Assembly (NCBI GenBank): GCA_019240125.1
Contig: JAFAYW010000333.1
Coordinates: 1-45,658 of the forward strand
DNA: 45,658 bases
Source of the DNA: Alphaproteobacteria bacterium
GTDB lineage: Bacteria; Pseudomonadota; Alphaproteobacteria; ATCC43930; CGMCC-115725
Reading direction: 5' to 3'
Shown: positions 33,599 through 41,661 of the stretch, piece after piece
Numbering within the stretch: position 1 is the first letter of the stretch
Layout: every line of letters starts with the position of its first letter
Program-made: the position numbers and the translations under genes
The notes under the pieces: model-generated
Database searches by the model: none
What the model saw: the letters and a program-made list of their open reading frames with translations, nothing else
What the model was told of the DNA's origin: nothing

Positions 33599-33834
33599 GG
33601 TGCTGTCCCTTCGGTATTGAATGTCGTTCAGCGAAGTGTAGCGCGTTTGCAAGCTCATTTGCCAATGCGCCATTTGCAGCGCTCCCTGCGCGTTGACGCG
33701 GCAGCCGAAGCCGAGGGCCGCTCCATGTAGCCTCTGGCGCGGAAATCCGCGCCGAGCGGCCACCCTCGCCCCCCCCGCCACGAGGGGACGCGCTTACACC
33801 GCGAGCGGCTTATCGCGCCGGCTGCCGAACAGCG

Positions 33835-34752
33835 CTATTTGATCGCAAAAGCATTGAGCCCGGCCAGCACGCCAACGACGCGCCTGCGAGCCACCCAGGC
33901 TCGCGCACGGGACGGCATCGCCCACAGCCCGCGCTCGAAAATCCGCAATAGAAGGCGCGGGATCTTGATACGCAGGCGGCCGACGGGGAGGAAAAAATTT
34001 ACCTTCCGAAAGCCGGCGGCCTTGAAAACGGCAACGAGTTCAGCCGAATCGTATTCCTTTAGATGAAAGCCGGTTGCGACATAGTCAAAAAACACAGAAA
34101 TATCATGGGGGCCGGTTACTCGATTTGGTGTGATACAGTAATAGATTCCACCCGGCTTCAAGACTCTGACTACCTCAAGAACCTGTTTCCGAGCATCTTC
34201 GGGATGAATATGCTCCATCAACTGGTCGGACAGAACAACATCTACGGAGCATTCGGGAAGAGGGATTTCGGTTCCCGTGCTGAGCAACACCGTTAAATTT
34301 CGGGGAAGTGCCGCATGATCGATAAGTGCATCTGTAACATCCAGTGCATATGCGCGCGCTACATGTGGCGCCACAACACAGGAAAGAGCCGCGTCGCCAC
34401 ATCCCACTTCAAGAAAGGCCTTGTCGTGTCCAAAAAAGGGAAACAGGGTTTTGAGCACCACATGAATTCGCCGTTGCCGGTGGTGTTTCGGCACGCTCTT
34501 CTGGGGGTGATCCGGCAAACGACTGAACAGCTCGGAATAGCTTTCGCTATAGGCCACAGACCGAGTCACCGGCGGCTCGTCGCGAAGCCGTGTAGCCAAC
34601 CGTTTCTCGAGAACATAATGCGCCCGTATCCGCTCCTCTGATCGGGTATCGCCAAAATACGCCTGCTGCGCCTTGGCATCCGAGCGCAACATAGGTGCGT
34701 TGATTTCAGAATCTGAAACTGATGGCGCTAGGCGTATCCCTGAATGCAGCAA
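33835..34752 (-). CDS. SAM-dependent methyltransferase, probably horizontally acquired
   Basis: A 305-residue class I methyltransferase. SAM-binding motif I is FLEVGCGDAALSCVVAPHV at about 112-130, motif II-like YALDVTD follows, and VDVVLSDQLMEHI plus VLKPGGIYYCITPNR are typical of Methyltransf_11. A C-terminal tail has basic residues and a hydrophobic LLLRIFERGLW. A TTG start at 34752 is supported by GGAGG six bases upstream, while the first ATG at 34692 has no ribosome-binding site. Base composition is clearly more AT-rich than neighbours. It may act on a glycan or lipid, given the heptose-type gene nearby, but this is inference. Confidence 0.85.
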   Translation of the reverse strand: MLHSGIRLAPSVSDSEINAPMLRSDAKAQQAYFGDTRSEERIRAHYVLEKRLATRLRDEPPVTRSVAYSESYSELFSRLPDHPQKSVPKHHRQRRIHVVLKTLFPFFGHDKAFLEVGCGDAALSCVVAPHVARAYALDVTDALIDHAALPRNLTVLLSTGTEIPLPECSVDVVLSDQLMEHIHPEDARKQVLEVVRVLKPGGIYYCITPNRVTGPHDISVFFDYVATGFHLKEYDSAELVAVFKAAGFRKVNFFLPVGRLRIKIPRLLLRIFERGLWAMPSRARAWVARRRVVGVLAGLNAFAIK

Positions 34753-34766
34753 ACGGCACCTCCAAG

Positions 34767-35024
34767 TTAAATCCAGATCGCATCAATCGCCCGCGCCGCA
34801 ATACGCCCGCTCTTAAAGCTGTAACAGTGCTGCGAACCGACTTTATCTGATGAATTGATCGGTTGCGTGACGCACAAAAACGGTGAAACCTCCAGACTTT
34901 GTGGAGTAGATAAAAGGGGGTAAGTTTCCACATTGATATGAAATTCTGGATAGTGCGCCCGCACGATACGAAATGGCGTAGCAGGCATGTCGCGTTGCGC
35001 ACTACCAAGCGGCAATGCATCCAT
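34767..35024 (-). CDS. Orphan 85-aa ORF upstream of the methyltransferase, possible gene remnant
   Basis: From ATG 35024 to TAA 34767, 14 bases before the methyltransferase start and on the same strand. The product has a protein-like composition (TPFRIVRAHYPEFHINVETY, then SFKSGRIAARAIDAIWI at the end) and AT-rich codons like the methyltransferase. The same frame stays open beyond 35024 without a clear start, so it may be the C-terminal remnant of a larger gene cut by recombination. No family recognised. Confidence 0.45.
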   Translation of the reverse strand: MDALPLGSAQRDMPATPFRIVRAHYPEFHINVETYPLLSTPQSLEVSPFLCVTQPINSSDKVGSQHCYSFKSGRIAARAIDAIWI

Positions 35025-35080
35025 GACGGCCCGACCATGAGCGGCACCGCACCGCGCTTGCCGTCTTAACAGCGACGCAG

Positions 35081-35527
35081 TTGCTGATGCTGTTGGCGGC
35101 CGCGTTGTTGACGCCGACCGGAGCCGCCGCGCAAAAGTCACGCAGCGGCGCTCCGAACGAGGCAAGCGTTGCGCAGGAGGCGCGCCAGACAATCGCGATG
35201 ATCGAGTGGTTCTACGTCCAGCATCGTGCCTGTCCCGACCCATTGAAGGCGACCGAACTGCATGACATGGAAGGCGCTCTTGGCGACGGGTTTTCGGTTG
35301 AGCGGCAAGGTCAGTTCACCGCCATTCGCGGCATCAGCATGTCTATGCCTTGGCTCTACTACGTGTCGCCGCAACACCCCGATCGCTGCGCGCTGTGGCG
35401 CAAACTCGATTGGGACGCGATGCTGGTATGGCGACGGCATGGCGGCAGCGCCGAATGGGTTGTCGATCCCGGCGACGGCAGTCCGGAGCGGCCGCCAGGC
35501 CCCGGTTTTGACGAGCAACAGCGGTGA
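35081..35527 (+). CDS. Exported protein of unknown function, start unclear
   Basis: A 148-residue protein if started at TTG 35081 (ATG 35087 is also possible). The N-terminus is a hydrophobic signal-like run ending GAAAQ, but it lacks the usual basic residues. The frame is open further back to 35027, coding RHRTALAVLTATQ, which would complete a signal peptide, yet there is no start codon in frame there. The only nearby ATG, 35037, is in another frame. This suggests an indel or recombination at the 5' end. The mature part has two Cys (RACPDP, DRCALW) and ends with a Pro-rich tail. Its TGA overlaps the next gene by 4 bases. Confidence 0.6.
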   Translation: MLMLLAAALLTPTGAAAQKSRSGAPNEASVAQEARQTIAMIEWFYVQHRACPDPLKATELHDMEGALGDGFSVERQGQFTAIRGISMSMPWLYYVSPQHPDRCALWRKLDWDAMLVWRRHGGSAEWVVDPGDGSPERPPGPGFDEQQR

Positions 35528-36744
35528 TCAAGCAAGCCGTCATCTTGTGCGGTGGCCGCGGCACGCGCCTTGGCGCCCTGACCAAGGCGACCCCCAAGCC
35601 CTTGCTGGAGGTCGCAGATGGGCCATTTCTCGACATTCTGCTGTTCGAACTGGGCCGTCGCGGCATCCGACAGGTGCTGTTCCTGGCCGGTTTCGCAGCC
35701 CCACAGGTCCAGGCGTTCGCCGCGACGAGCAGCGTGGCCGCCCGCTTCAAGCTGGACTCGCGGGTCATCGTTGAACCCGAACCGAAAGGCACTGGTGGCG
35801 CATTGTGGCACGCCCGCGATGCCCTGGACCCGGAATTCTACCTCCTGAACGGCGATACCTTCTTCGACATCAACCAGCTTGATCTCGGCCTGCACCTTAA
35901 AGCGCTACCTGGGGCGGTCGGTGCCGTGGCGTTGCGGCGGATGGCGGACACCAGCCGCTACAGCACCGTCGATCTCGTGGCCGACCGGGTAACGCGCTTC
36001 GGCGGGGGAGAGCCCCGGAGCGGCGGCCTGGTCAACGCCGGTGTCTACGCCTTCAAGCGCCAGCTTATCGACGCGCTGGAACCGCTTTGCTCGCTCGAAC
36101 ACGATGTTCTGCCCGCTCTAGCAGCAAGCGGCTTGCTGGGTGGCCGGGAGTATAACGGGTATTTCATCGATATCGGGATCCCTAAGGATCTTGAACGCGC
36201 CCGACGTGAGCTGCCGCCGATGCGGCGACGCCGCGCCGTCTTTCTAGACCGTGATGGCGTGCTCAATCACGATGATGGGTATATTGGCTCGATCGAGCGG
36301 TTTCGCTGGATCGACGGTGCTCGCCGAGCGGTGAAGGCCTTGAACGATGCGGGCTACTTCGTTTTCGTGGTGACCAACCAATCCGGGGTGGGCCGCGGCT
36401 ATTTTCCCGAGGCTAGCGTCGCCTCGGTGCATGCGTTCATGGCCGAGCAACTCGCCGCACGCGGCGCCTTTATCGACGATGTCCGCTATTGCCCCGACCA
36501 CCCCGACGCGTCATTGCCCGCGTATCGGCGCTCCAGCGACTGGCGCAAACCGGCGCCCGGCATGATCCTCGACCTGCTGGCCGGCTGGCCCGTTGAATTG
36601 GAGGGCAGCTTTCTGATCGGTGACAAAGAAACCGATTTGCAAGCCGCCGCGGCCGCGGGTCTTCCCGGGGTTATATTTAACGGTGGCGATCTCTCGGATT
36701 TTGTCGAACCGCTGATCGCAGGTCGATCTTCATCGAATGCCTGA
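35524..36744 (+). CDS. Sugar-phosphate nucleotidyltransferase fused to HAD phosphatase (HddC-GmhB-like)
   Basis: A 406-residue fusion. Residues 1-225 are a nucleotidyltransferase: [20 protein letters not shown] (NTP binding), NGDTFFDIN (metal Asp), and [11 protein letters not shown]. Residues 238-400 are a HAD-IIIA phosphatase: FLDRDGVLN (nucleophile and acid Asp), [20 protein letters not shown], and [11 protein letters not shown]. These halves correspond to heptose-1-phosphate guanylyl/adenylyltransferase and heptose-1,7-bisphosphate phosphatase of the ADP/GDP-heptose route. The order of action would be phosphatase, then transferase. The GmhB zinc loop is altered: CPDHP with S and W where two Cys usually sit. 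GTG 35524 overlaps the upstream stop. Confidence 0.88.
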   Translation: MIKQAVILCGGRGTRLGALTKATPKPLLEVADGPFLDILLFELGRRGIRQVLFLAGFAAPQVQAFAATSSVAARFKLDSRVIVEPEPKGTGGALWHARDALDPEFYLLNGDTFFDINQLDLGLHLKALPGAVGAVALRRMADTSRYSTVDLVADRVTRFGGGEPRSGGLVNAGVYAFKRQLIDALEPLCSLEHDVLPALAASGLLGGREYNGYFIDIGIPKDLERARRELPPMRRRRAVFLDRDGVLNHDDGYIGSIERFRWIDGARRAVKALNDAGYFVFVVTNQSGVGRGYFPEASVASVHAFMAEQLAARGAFIDDVRYCPDHPDASLPAYRRSSDWRKPAPGMILDLLAGWPVELEGSFLIGDKETDLQAAAAAGLPGVIFNGGDLSDFVEPLIAGRSSSNA

Positions 36745-36882
36745 AACGCGCGCGCCGCGCCTTTCCGCCGCACGAACTCTCGCAATCGCATCTTTTCCCG
36801 GTGCGCGACAATCAATACGGTGCGCGCGCGGCGACGGAGAACGCTCCGGGCTGCTAAGAGACTCGGCAATCGGGAGGAAATG

Positions 36883-38142
36883 ATGGTGGATCGTGGCAAA
36901 GCCACAGCGGTGGGACGGCGATCGATCTTGCGGGTAGGCGCCGGCCTCAGCCTGCTGCCGCTGGCCAAGCCTTTTATCATCAGCGCACGGGGCGAGACGC
37001 CGGTCAGGATCGGCATGGTCGATCCGATCACTGGTGTGTATTCCGCACCGGCAAACAGCGAGGTCGAGGGCGCCAAGTTCGCCGTCGCCCAGCTCAACAA
37101 GAATGGTGGCATTCTCGGCCGGCAGGTCGAATTGCTGGTCGAGGACTCGGCGAATGATGTCGGGACCGGCGTCCAGAAGGCGCGCAAATTAATCGACCGC
37201 GATCAGGTTGCCTTTATGCTTGCCGACGTCAATTCCGCCATCGCCTATGCGATCGCCGGCGCGACCAACGAAAAGAAAATTCTGCACATCGTCCCCGGCG
37301 GTCACACCGATCCGATCACCGGCAAAGACTGCAAGTGGAACGTGTTTCGCGTCTGCAACACGACCGCGATGGACGCGACCGCGATCGCCACGACGCTGAT
37401 CGAGAAGTTCGGCAAGAAGTGGTTTTTCCTGACCCCCGATTACGCCTACGGCCACACCTTGCAGGAAGGGTTTGTCAAAATCCTCAAGGCGGCGGGCGGC
37501 GAGTATGAAGGCGATCTCCTGCCGATCGGCACCGCCGATTTCTCCGCGTCGCTGATCAAGGCCAAATCATACGGTCCGAAGGTTCTGCTCAACATCATGG
37601 GCGGCGGCGACCAGGTGAACAGCCTCAAGCAGTTCATCCAGTTCGGCATGGAAAAGGACATGGCGGTCGGCGGCGCGCTGTATGAGCTGGAGAGCATGCA
37701 GGCGGTGCCGAAAGAGGCGCTGATCGGCTGGTGGACGATGGAGTGGTGGTGGAACCAGCCCAACGTGCCGCACGTCGCCGACTTCGTCGCTGACATCAAG
37801 AAAGCCTACAACAAGACCCCGACGGCGCGGCACTGGTTCGGCTTTGCCTCGGTGCAGACCTGCGCGCTGGCCGCCAACCAGACCAAATCGCTCGACGCGG
37901 TGAAGATGGCGCACGCGCTCGAGGGCTTCAAACTGCCGCCGGAAATCGCCTTGCAGCCCGGGGACATCAGCTTCCGGGCCGGCGATCACGAGCTGATGAG
38001 CTCGATCTTTGTCGGCGACGCACACGCGGCGCCGGAAGGCGGCAATGCCGACGACCTGTTCACGGTGCGCAGCACGGTGCCGGGCGACAAGGCCGCCGGC
38101 CCGGCCGAGGCGACCGGCTGCAAGGTTACCTGGCCGTCGTGA
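36883..38142 (+). CDS. Branched-chain-amino-acid-type ABC transporter substrate-binding protein
   Basis: A 419-residue periplasmic solute receptor of the LivJ/Peripla_BP_6 class. The N-terminal GRRSILRVGAGLSLLPLA has twin arginines and looks like a Tat signal. The mature domain starts at ETPVRIGMVDPITGVYS and has EGAKFAVAQLNKNGGILGRQ and DSANDVGTGVQKARKLI typical of the class. The ligand cannot be read from sequence, and such receptors bind amino acids, amides or aromatic acids. Two adjacent ATGs exist (36880, 36883). The second is better spaced from GGGAGG. It is the first gene of a five-gene importer operon. Confidence 0.92.
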   Translation: MVDRGKATAVGRRSILRVGAGLSLLPLAKPFIISARGETPVRIGMVDPITGVYSAPANSEVEGAKFAVAQLNKNGGILGRQVELLVEDSANDVGTGVQKARKLIDRDQVAFMLADVNSAIAYAIAGATNEKKILHIVPGGHTDPITGKDCKWNVFRVCNTTAMDATAIATTLIEKFGKKWFFLTPDYAYGHTLQEGFVKILKAAGGEYEGDLLPIGTADFSASLIKAKSYGPKVLLNIMGGGDQVNSLKQFIQFGMEKDMAVGGALYELESMQAVPKEALIGWWTMEWWWNQPNVPHVADFVADIKKAYNKTPTARHWFGFASVQTCALAANQTKSLDAVKMAHALEGFKLPPEIALQPGDISFRAGDHELMSSIFVGDAHAAPEGGNADDLFTVRSTVPGDKAAGPAEATGCKVTWPS

Positions 38143-38179
38143 CCGGCACGAACAGCAGCGGCATGGCGGAGGTCGCGCG

Positions 38180-39049
38180 GTGACCACGCTTCTCCTGTTC
38201 AATGTCACCAACGGGCTGATCATCGGCGCGTTTTACGTACTGATGGCGCTGGGTCTGTCGCTGATCCTCAACCTGTCGGGCGTCATCAACTTCGCGCATG
38301 GCGGGTTCCTGACGCTCGGCGGCTATCTCGCCTTTGTCTTGTCGCGCTATCTCGGGTTCTGGGGCGGATTGCTGATCGCACCGCTGCTCGTCGCGGTACT
38401 CGGCGTCGTGATCGAGCGCACGATGATCCGTCGGCTTTACGGACGCGATCCGCTGTACAGCCTGTTGCTGACCTTTGGCCTCGCCTATCTGTTCGAGGAC
38501 GGCTCCCGCTACATATGGGGGCCGGTCGGATTGCCGGTGACGGTGCCGGCGTTTCTGGCGCGGCCGCTCAGCTCCAGCCTGTTCTTCATCACCGGCTATC
38601 GCCTGTTCATGGTCGCTGTCGCGGCATTAGTGATTACCGCGCTATTCGTGTTCCTGCGCTACACGCGGCTCGGGCTGCGCATCCGCGCCGGCACGCTCGA
38701 CCTCGACACCGTGTCGTCCCTCGGGGTCAATGTGCGGCTGTTGCGGTCGTTTAATTTCGGGCTCGGCATCTTTCTCGCCGGGCTGAGCGGCGTCCTGGCC
38801 GGCGGTCAGCTCGGCCTGACCCCGACGATGGGCACCGCGCTGCTGATGCCCAGCTTTATCGCCATCATCGTTGGCGGTGTCGGCAGCCTGCCCGGCACCC
38901 TGGTCGGCGGCTTGCTGATCGGCGTCGCGGCGGGGGTGACTACGGTCTTCCTGCCCTCGGCCAGTGAAGCGGTGATGTATGTGCTGATGGCGGTGGTGCT
39001 GCTGGTGCGGCCGCGCGGGCTGTTCGGCGAAGAAGGCCTGATGTCGTGA
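38180..39049 (+). CDS. livH: ABC importer permease, LivH type
   Basis: A 289-residue inner-membrane permease with about eight helices. The LivH pattern NGLIIGAFYVLMALGLSLI...GVINFAHGGFLTLGGY near the N-terminus is clear, and the EAA-like loop region LRIRAGTLDLDTVSSLGVN contacts the ATPases. It starts at GTG 38180 with GGAGG 7 bases upstream. Its TGA overlaps the livM start by 4 bases. It pairs with LivM as the channel. Confidence 0.93.
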   Translation: MTTLLLFNVTNGLIIGAFYVLMALGLSLILNLSGVINFAHGGFLTLGGYLAFVLSRYLGFWGGLLIAPLLVAVLGVVIERTMIRRLYGRDPLYSLLLTFGLAYLFEDGSRYIWGPVGLPVTVPAFLARPLSSSLFFITGYRLFMVAVAALVITALFVFLRYTRLGLRIRAGTLDLDTVSSLGVNVRLLRSFNFGLGIFLAGLSGVLAGGQLGLTPTMGTALLMPSFIAIIVGGVGSLPGTLVGGLLIGVAAGVTTVFLPSASEAVMYVLMAVVLLVRPRGLFGEEGLMS

Positions 39050-40101
39050 GCGAGACCGAGCTGCAGCGCCCTGCTCAATCGGTTGTGCCGCAGACCGCCA
39101 CGCCGCCCAGCAGCCCAGCGGCAGTGCAACTGTCGAGCCTGCCGCTGTCGCAACGTCTGCCGTCTGACAGATTCTGGCTGCTCGGCGTCTGGCTGGTGCT
39201 GCTGAGCGCGCCGTTCTGGGTGGATGCCGTCAACGGCTATATGGCACTCGCCACGCGTGTCGTGATCCTCGGCCTGGCGGCGATGTCGATCAACTTCCTG
39301 CTCGGCTTTACCGGCTTCATGTCGTTTGGTCATGCGGCGTTTTTCGGGCTCGGGGCTTACGGAGCCGGCTTTACGCTGAAATTGCTGGCGCCAAGCACGC
39401 CGCTGGCCTTGCTGCTCGGGACCTTGCTGGGCGGCGTGTTGGGCGGCCTGCTCGGATCGCTGATCGTGCGCCGCCGCGGCGTCTATTTCGCGATGGTGAC
39501 GATCGCTTTTGGCCAGGTCTTCTATTTCATCGCCTATCGCTGGAACAGCCTGACCGGTGGCGATGACGGGTTGCGCGGCTTTTCGCGGGCGCCACTCGAT
39601 CTCGGCTTTACCAATATCGACATCCTGAACAACGCGACGCTGTTCTACTATTTCATCCTGTTCTGCTTCGCGCTGGCGACCGGGATCATGGGGTTTGTCC
39701 TGGCCTCGCCCTTTGGCCGCACCCTGTTGGCGATCCGTGAAAATGAGCGGCGCGCGCGCTTTCTCGGCATCCCGATCGAGCGGCATGTTTGGTGGTCGTT
39801 CACCCTGTCCTGTTTTTTCATGAGCTTTTCGGGGGCGCTTTATGCGCTCCTCAATAATTTCGCCGACCCCAGCAACCTGCATTACGTGATGTCGGGCAAT
39901 CTCGTGATCATGGCGGTGCTGGGCGGCATTCGCGCCTTCTGGGGGCCATTGCTCGGCGCCGCCGTGTTCGTCGTCTTGCAAGACCAGTTGTCGAGCATGA
40001 CGACAAACTGGATGTCGTTTGTCGGGCTGTTGTTCATCCTGGTCGTATTGTTCTTCCCGCGCGGTCTGCTCGGTTTTCTGCAGGCGCGGAGCGCGAAATG
40101 A
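39046..40101 (+). CDS. livM: ABC importer permease, LivM type
   Basis: A 351-residue inner-membrane permease. After a Pro/Ser-rich cytoplasmic N-terminus of about 40 residues, the LivM features NFLLGFTGFMSFGHAAFFGLGAYG, GDDGLRGF, and LLAIRENERRARFLGIPIER (ATPase-coupling loop) are present. GTG 39046 overlaps the livH stop (GTGA), and its own TGA overlaps the livG start (ATGA). Confidence 0.93.
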   Translation: MSETELQRPAQSVVPQTATPPSSPAAVQLSSLPLSQRLPSDRFWLLGVWLVLLSAPFWVDAVNGYMALATRVVILGLAAMSINFLLGFTGFMSFGHAAFFGLGAYGAGFTLKLLAPSTPLALLLGTLLGGVLGGLLGSLIVRRRGVYFAMVTIAFGQVFYFIAYRWNSLTGGDDGLRGFSRAPLDLGFTNIDILNNATLFYYFILFCFALATGIMGFVLASPFGRTLLAIRENERRARFLGIPIERHVWWSFTLSCFFMSFSGALYALLNNFADPSNLHYVMSGNLVIMAVLGGIRAFWGPLLGAAVFVVLQDQLSSMTTNWMSFVGLLFILVVLFFPRGLLGFLQARSAK

Positions 40102-40847
40102 TCCTGCTCGAAGTGGATCACGCGACCCGCACCTTTGGCAGCCTGGTTGCGGTCAACGACGTGTCGATGCAGGTCGAGGAAGGCGAATTGCGCGCCATTA
40201 TCGGCCCCAACGGCGCCGGCAAGACCACCTTTTTCAACCTGATCAGCGGCTTTTTTCCGCCGAGCAAGGGCCGCATCCTGTTGCGCGGCGACGACATCAC
40301 CGCCGTGCCGGCGGCGCGCCGCGTCGAGCTGGGGATGGCGCGCACCTTTCAGGTCACCGAAATATTCCCCGAGCTTAACATCCGGGAAAACGTGCGGGTC
40401 GCGGCCGAGGTCGCGGCGGGTTTCCGCCTGCGACCGTGGATCAGCGCCGCCGAGCGCCGCAAGATCGCCGATCGGATCGACGAGGTGCTGCACATGGTGC
40501 GGCTGACCGACAAGGCCGGGCGCCTCGTCGGCGAGCTGTCGCATGGCGACCAGCGCGCCGCCGAGATCGCGATGTCGCTGGCGCTGAAGCCAAAGCTGCT
40601 GCTGCTTGACGAGCCGACCGCCGGGATGGGCGACCAGGAAACCTATGAGGCAACCGCGCTGATCCGCCGATTGCACCGCGACGACCGCTTTACGATCGTC
40701 CTGATCGAGCACGACATGCGGGTCGTGTTCCACCTCGCCGACCGCATCACGGTGTTGGATCGCGGCCGTGTGCTCGCCGAGGGCACGCCGGCCGACATCG
40801 CGGCGAATTCGGCGGTACAGGCCGCCTATCTTGGAGAGGCCGCGTGA
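40098..40847 (+). CDS. livG: ABC importer ATP-binding protein, LivG type
   Basis: A 249-residue ATPase. Walker A is GPNGAGKTT (about 36-44), the Q-loop region includes ARTFQVTEIFPELNIRENV, the signature is LSHGDQRAAEIAMSLA (HGDQR in place of GGEQQ, common in LivG), Walker B is LLLLDEPTAGMG, and the switch is IEHDMRVVF. It drives the LivH/LivM channel together with LivF. Overlapping start and stop codons on both sides indicate a tightly coupled operon. Confidence 0.95.
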   Translation: MILLEVDHATRTFGSLVAVNDVSMQVEEGELRAIIGPNGAGKTTFFNLISGFFPPSKGRILLRGDDITAVPAARRVELGMARTFQVTEIFPELNIRENVRVAAEVAAGFRLRPWISAAERRKIADRIDEVLHMVRLTDKAGRLVGELSHGDQRAAEIAMSLALKPKLLLLDEPTAGMGDQETYEATALIRRLHRDDRFTIVLIEHDMRVVFHLADRITVLDRGRVLAEGTPADIAANSAVQAAYLGEAA

Positions 40848-41584
40848 GCGCGTTGCGCGCCCAGGGCGTCCACACCTACTACGGCAAGAGCCACATTCTG
40901 CACGGCGTCAATCTCGGCGTTGAAGAAGGGCGCATCACCGCGTTGCTCGGCCGCAATGGCGCCGGCAAGACCACGACGCTGCGCAGCCTGATGGGGCTGA
41001 CCCCCGCGCGGGAGGGCCGCATCGATATTCTCGGCCATGACACGACGCGCTGGCCCCCCTATCGCATCGCAGCGATGGGGGTGGGGTATGTGCCGGAAGG
41101 CCGGCGCATTTTCCCCAACCTGACGGTCGCCGAAAACCTGCGCGTGCCGATGGTGAGACCCGGCCCTTGGAACGAGGAGCGCGTCTACGGGGTGTTCCCG
41201 CGCCTGCATGAGCGGCGCAACAATCGCGGCCGGCAACTCTCGGGCGGTGAGCAGGAGATGCTGGCGATCGCCCGGGCGCTGATTCTCAACCCCCGCCTGC
41301 TGATCCTCGATGAGCCATCTCAGGGGCTGGCGCCGCTGATCGTGCGTGAGGTGTTCGACGTCGTCGTCAAGATGCGGGAGGAAGGCATTTCGGTGCTGCT
41401 GGTCGAGCAGAACGCCCGGATGAGCCTTGAGATCGCCGACGATGCCTATGTGCTCGATGACGGGGCGGTGGTGTATTCAGGCTCGGCCGCCGAATTGCGG
41501 GCAGACGAGGCAAGGGTGCAGGAGCTGGCCGGCGCCACGGCCGAGAGCTGGTCGCCGCACGAGGCACCATCACCCGCCACATAA
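40844..41584 (+). CDS. livF: ABC importer ATP-binding protein, LivF type
   Basis: A 246-residue ATPase. Walker A is GRNGAGKTTTLRSLMGL, the signature is LSGGEQEMLAIARAL, Walker B is LLILDEPSQGLAP (SQGLAP is the LivF hallmark), and the switch-type VEQNARMSLEIAD follows. GTG 40844 overlaps the livG TGA. It is the last gene of the importer operon, 77 bases before the phosphatase gene. Confidence 0.95.
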   Translation: MSALRAQGVHTYYGKSHILHGVNLGVEEGRITALLGRNGAGKTTTLRSLMGLTPAREGRIDILGHDTTRWPPYRIAAMGVGYVPEGRRIFPNLTVAENLRVPMVRPGPWNEERVYGVFPRLHERRNNRGRQLSGGEQEMLAIARALILNPRLLILDEPSQGLAPLIVREVFDVVVKMREEGISVLLVEQNARMSLEIADDAYVLDDGAVVYSGSAAELRADEARVQELAGATAESWSPHEAPSPAT

Positions 41585-41661
41585 GCGTTACGCCGCGCCT
41601 GCCGGGGCGCAGACAAATGGCGCGGCGATAATTGTCACACGATCGCGCTAGACTGGCGGGA

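Noticed and set aside
35037..35069. Ten-codon ORF from the ATG at 35037
   Set aside because: It stops after ten codons and is out of frame with the exported-protein gene. It is kept only as evidence of a possible indel at that gene's 5' end.
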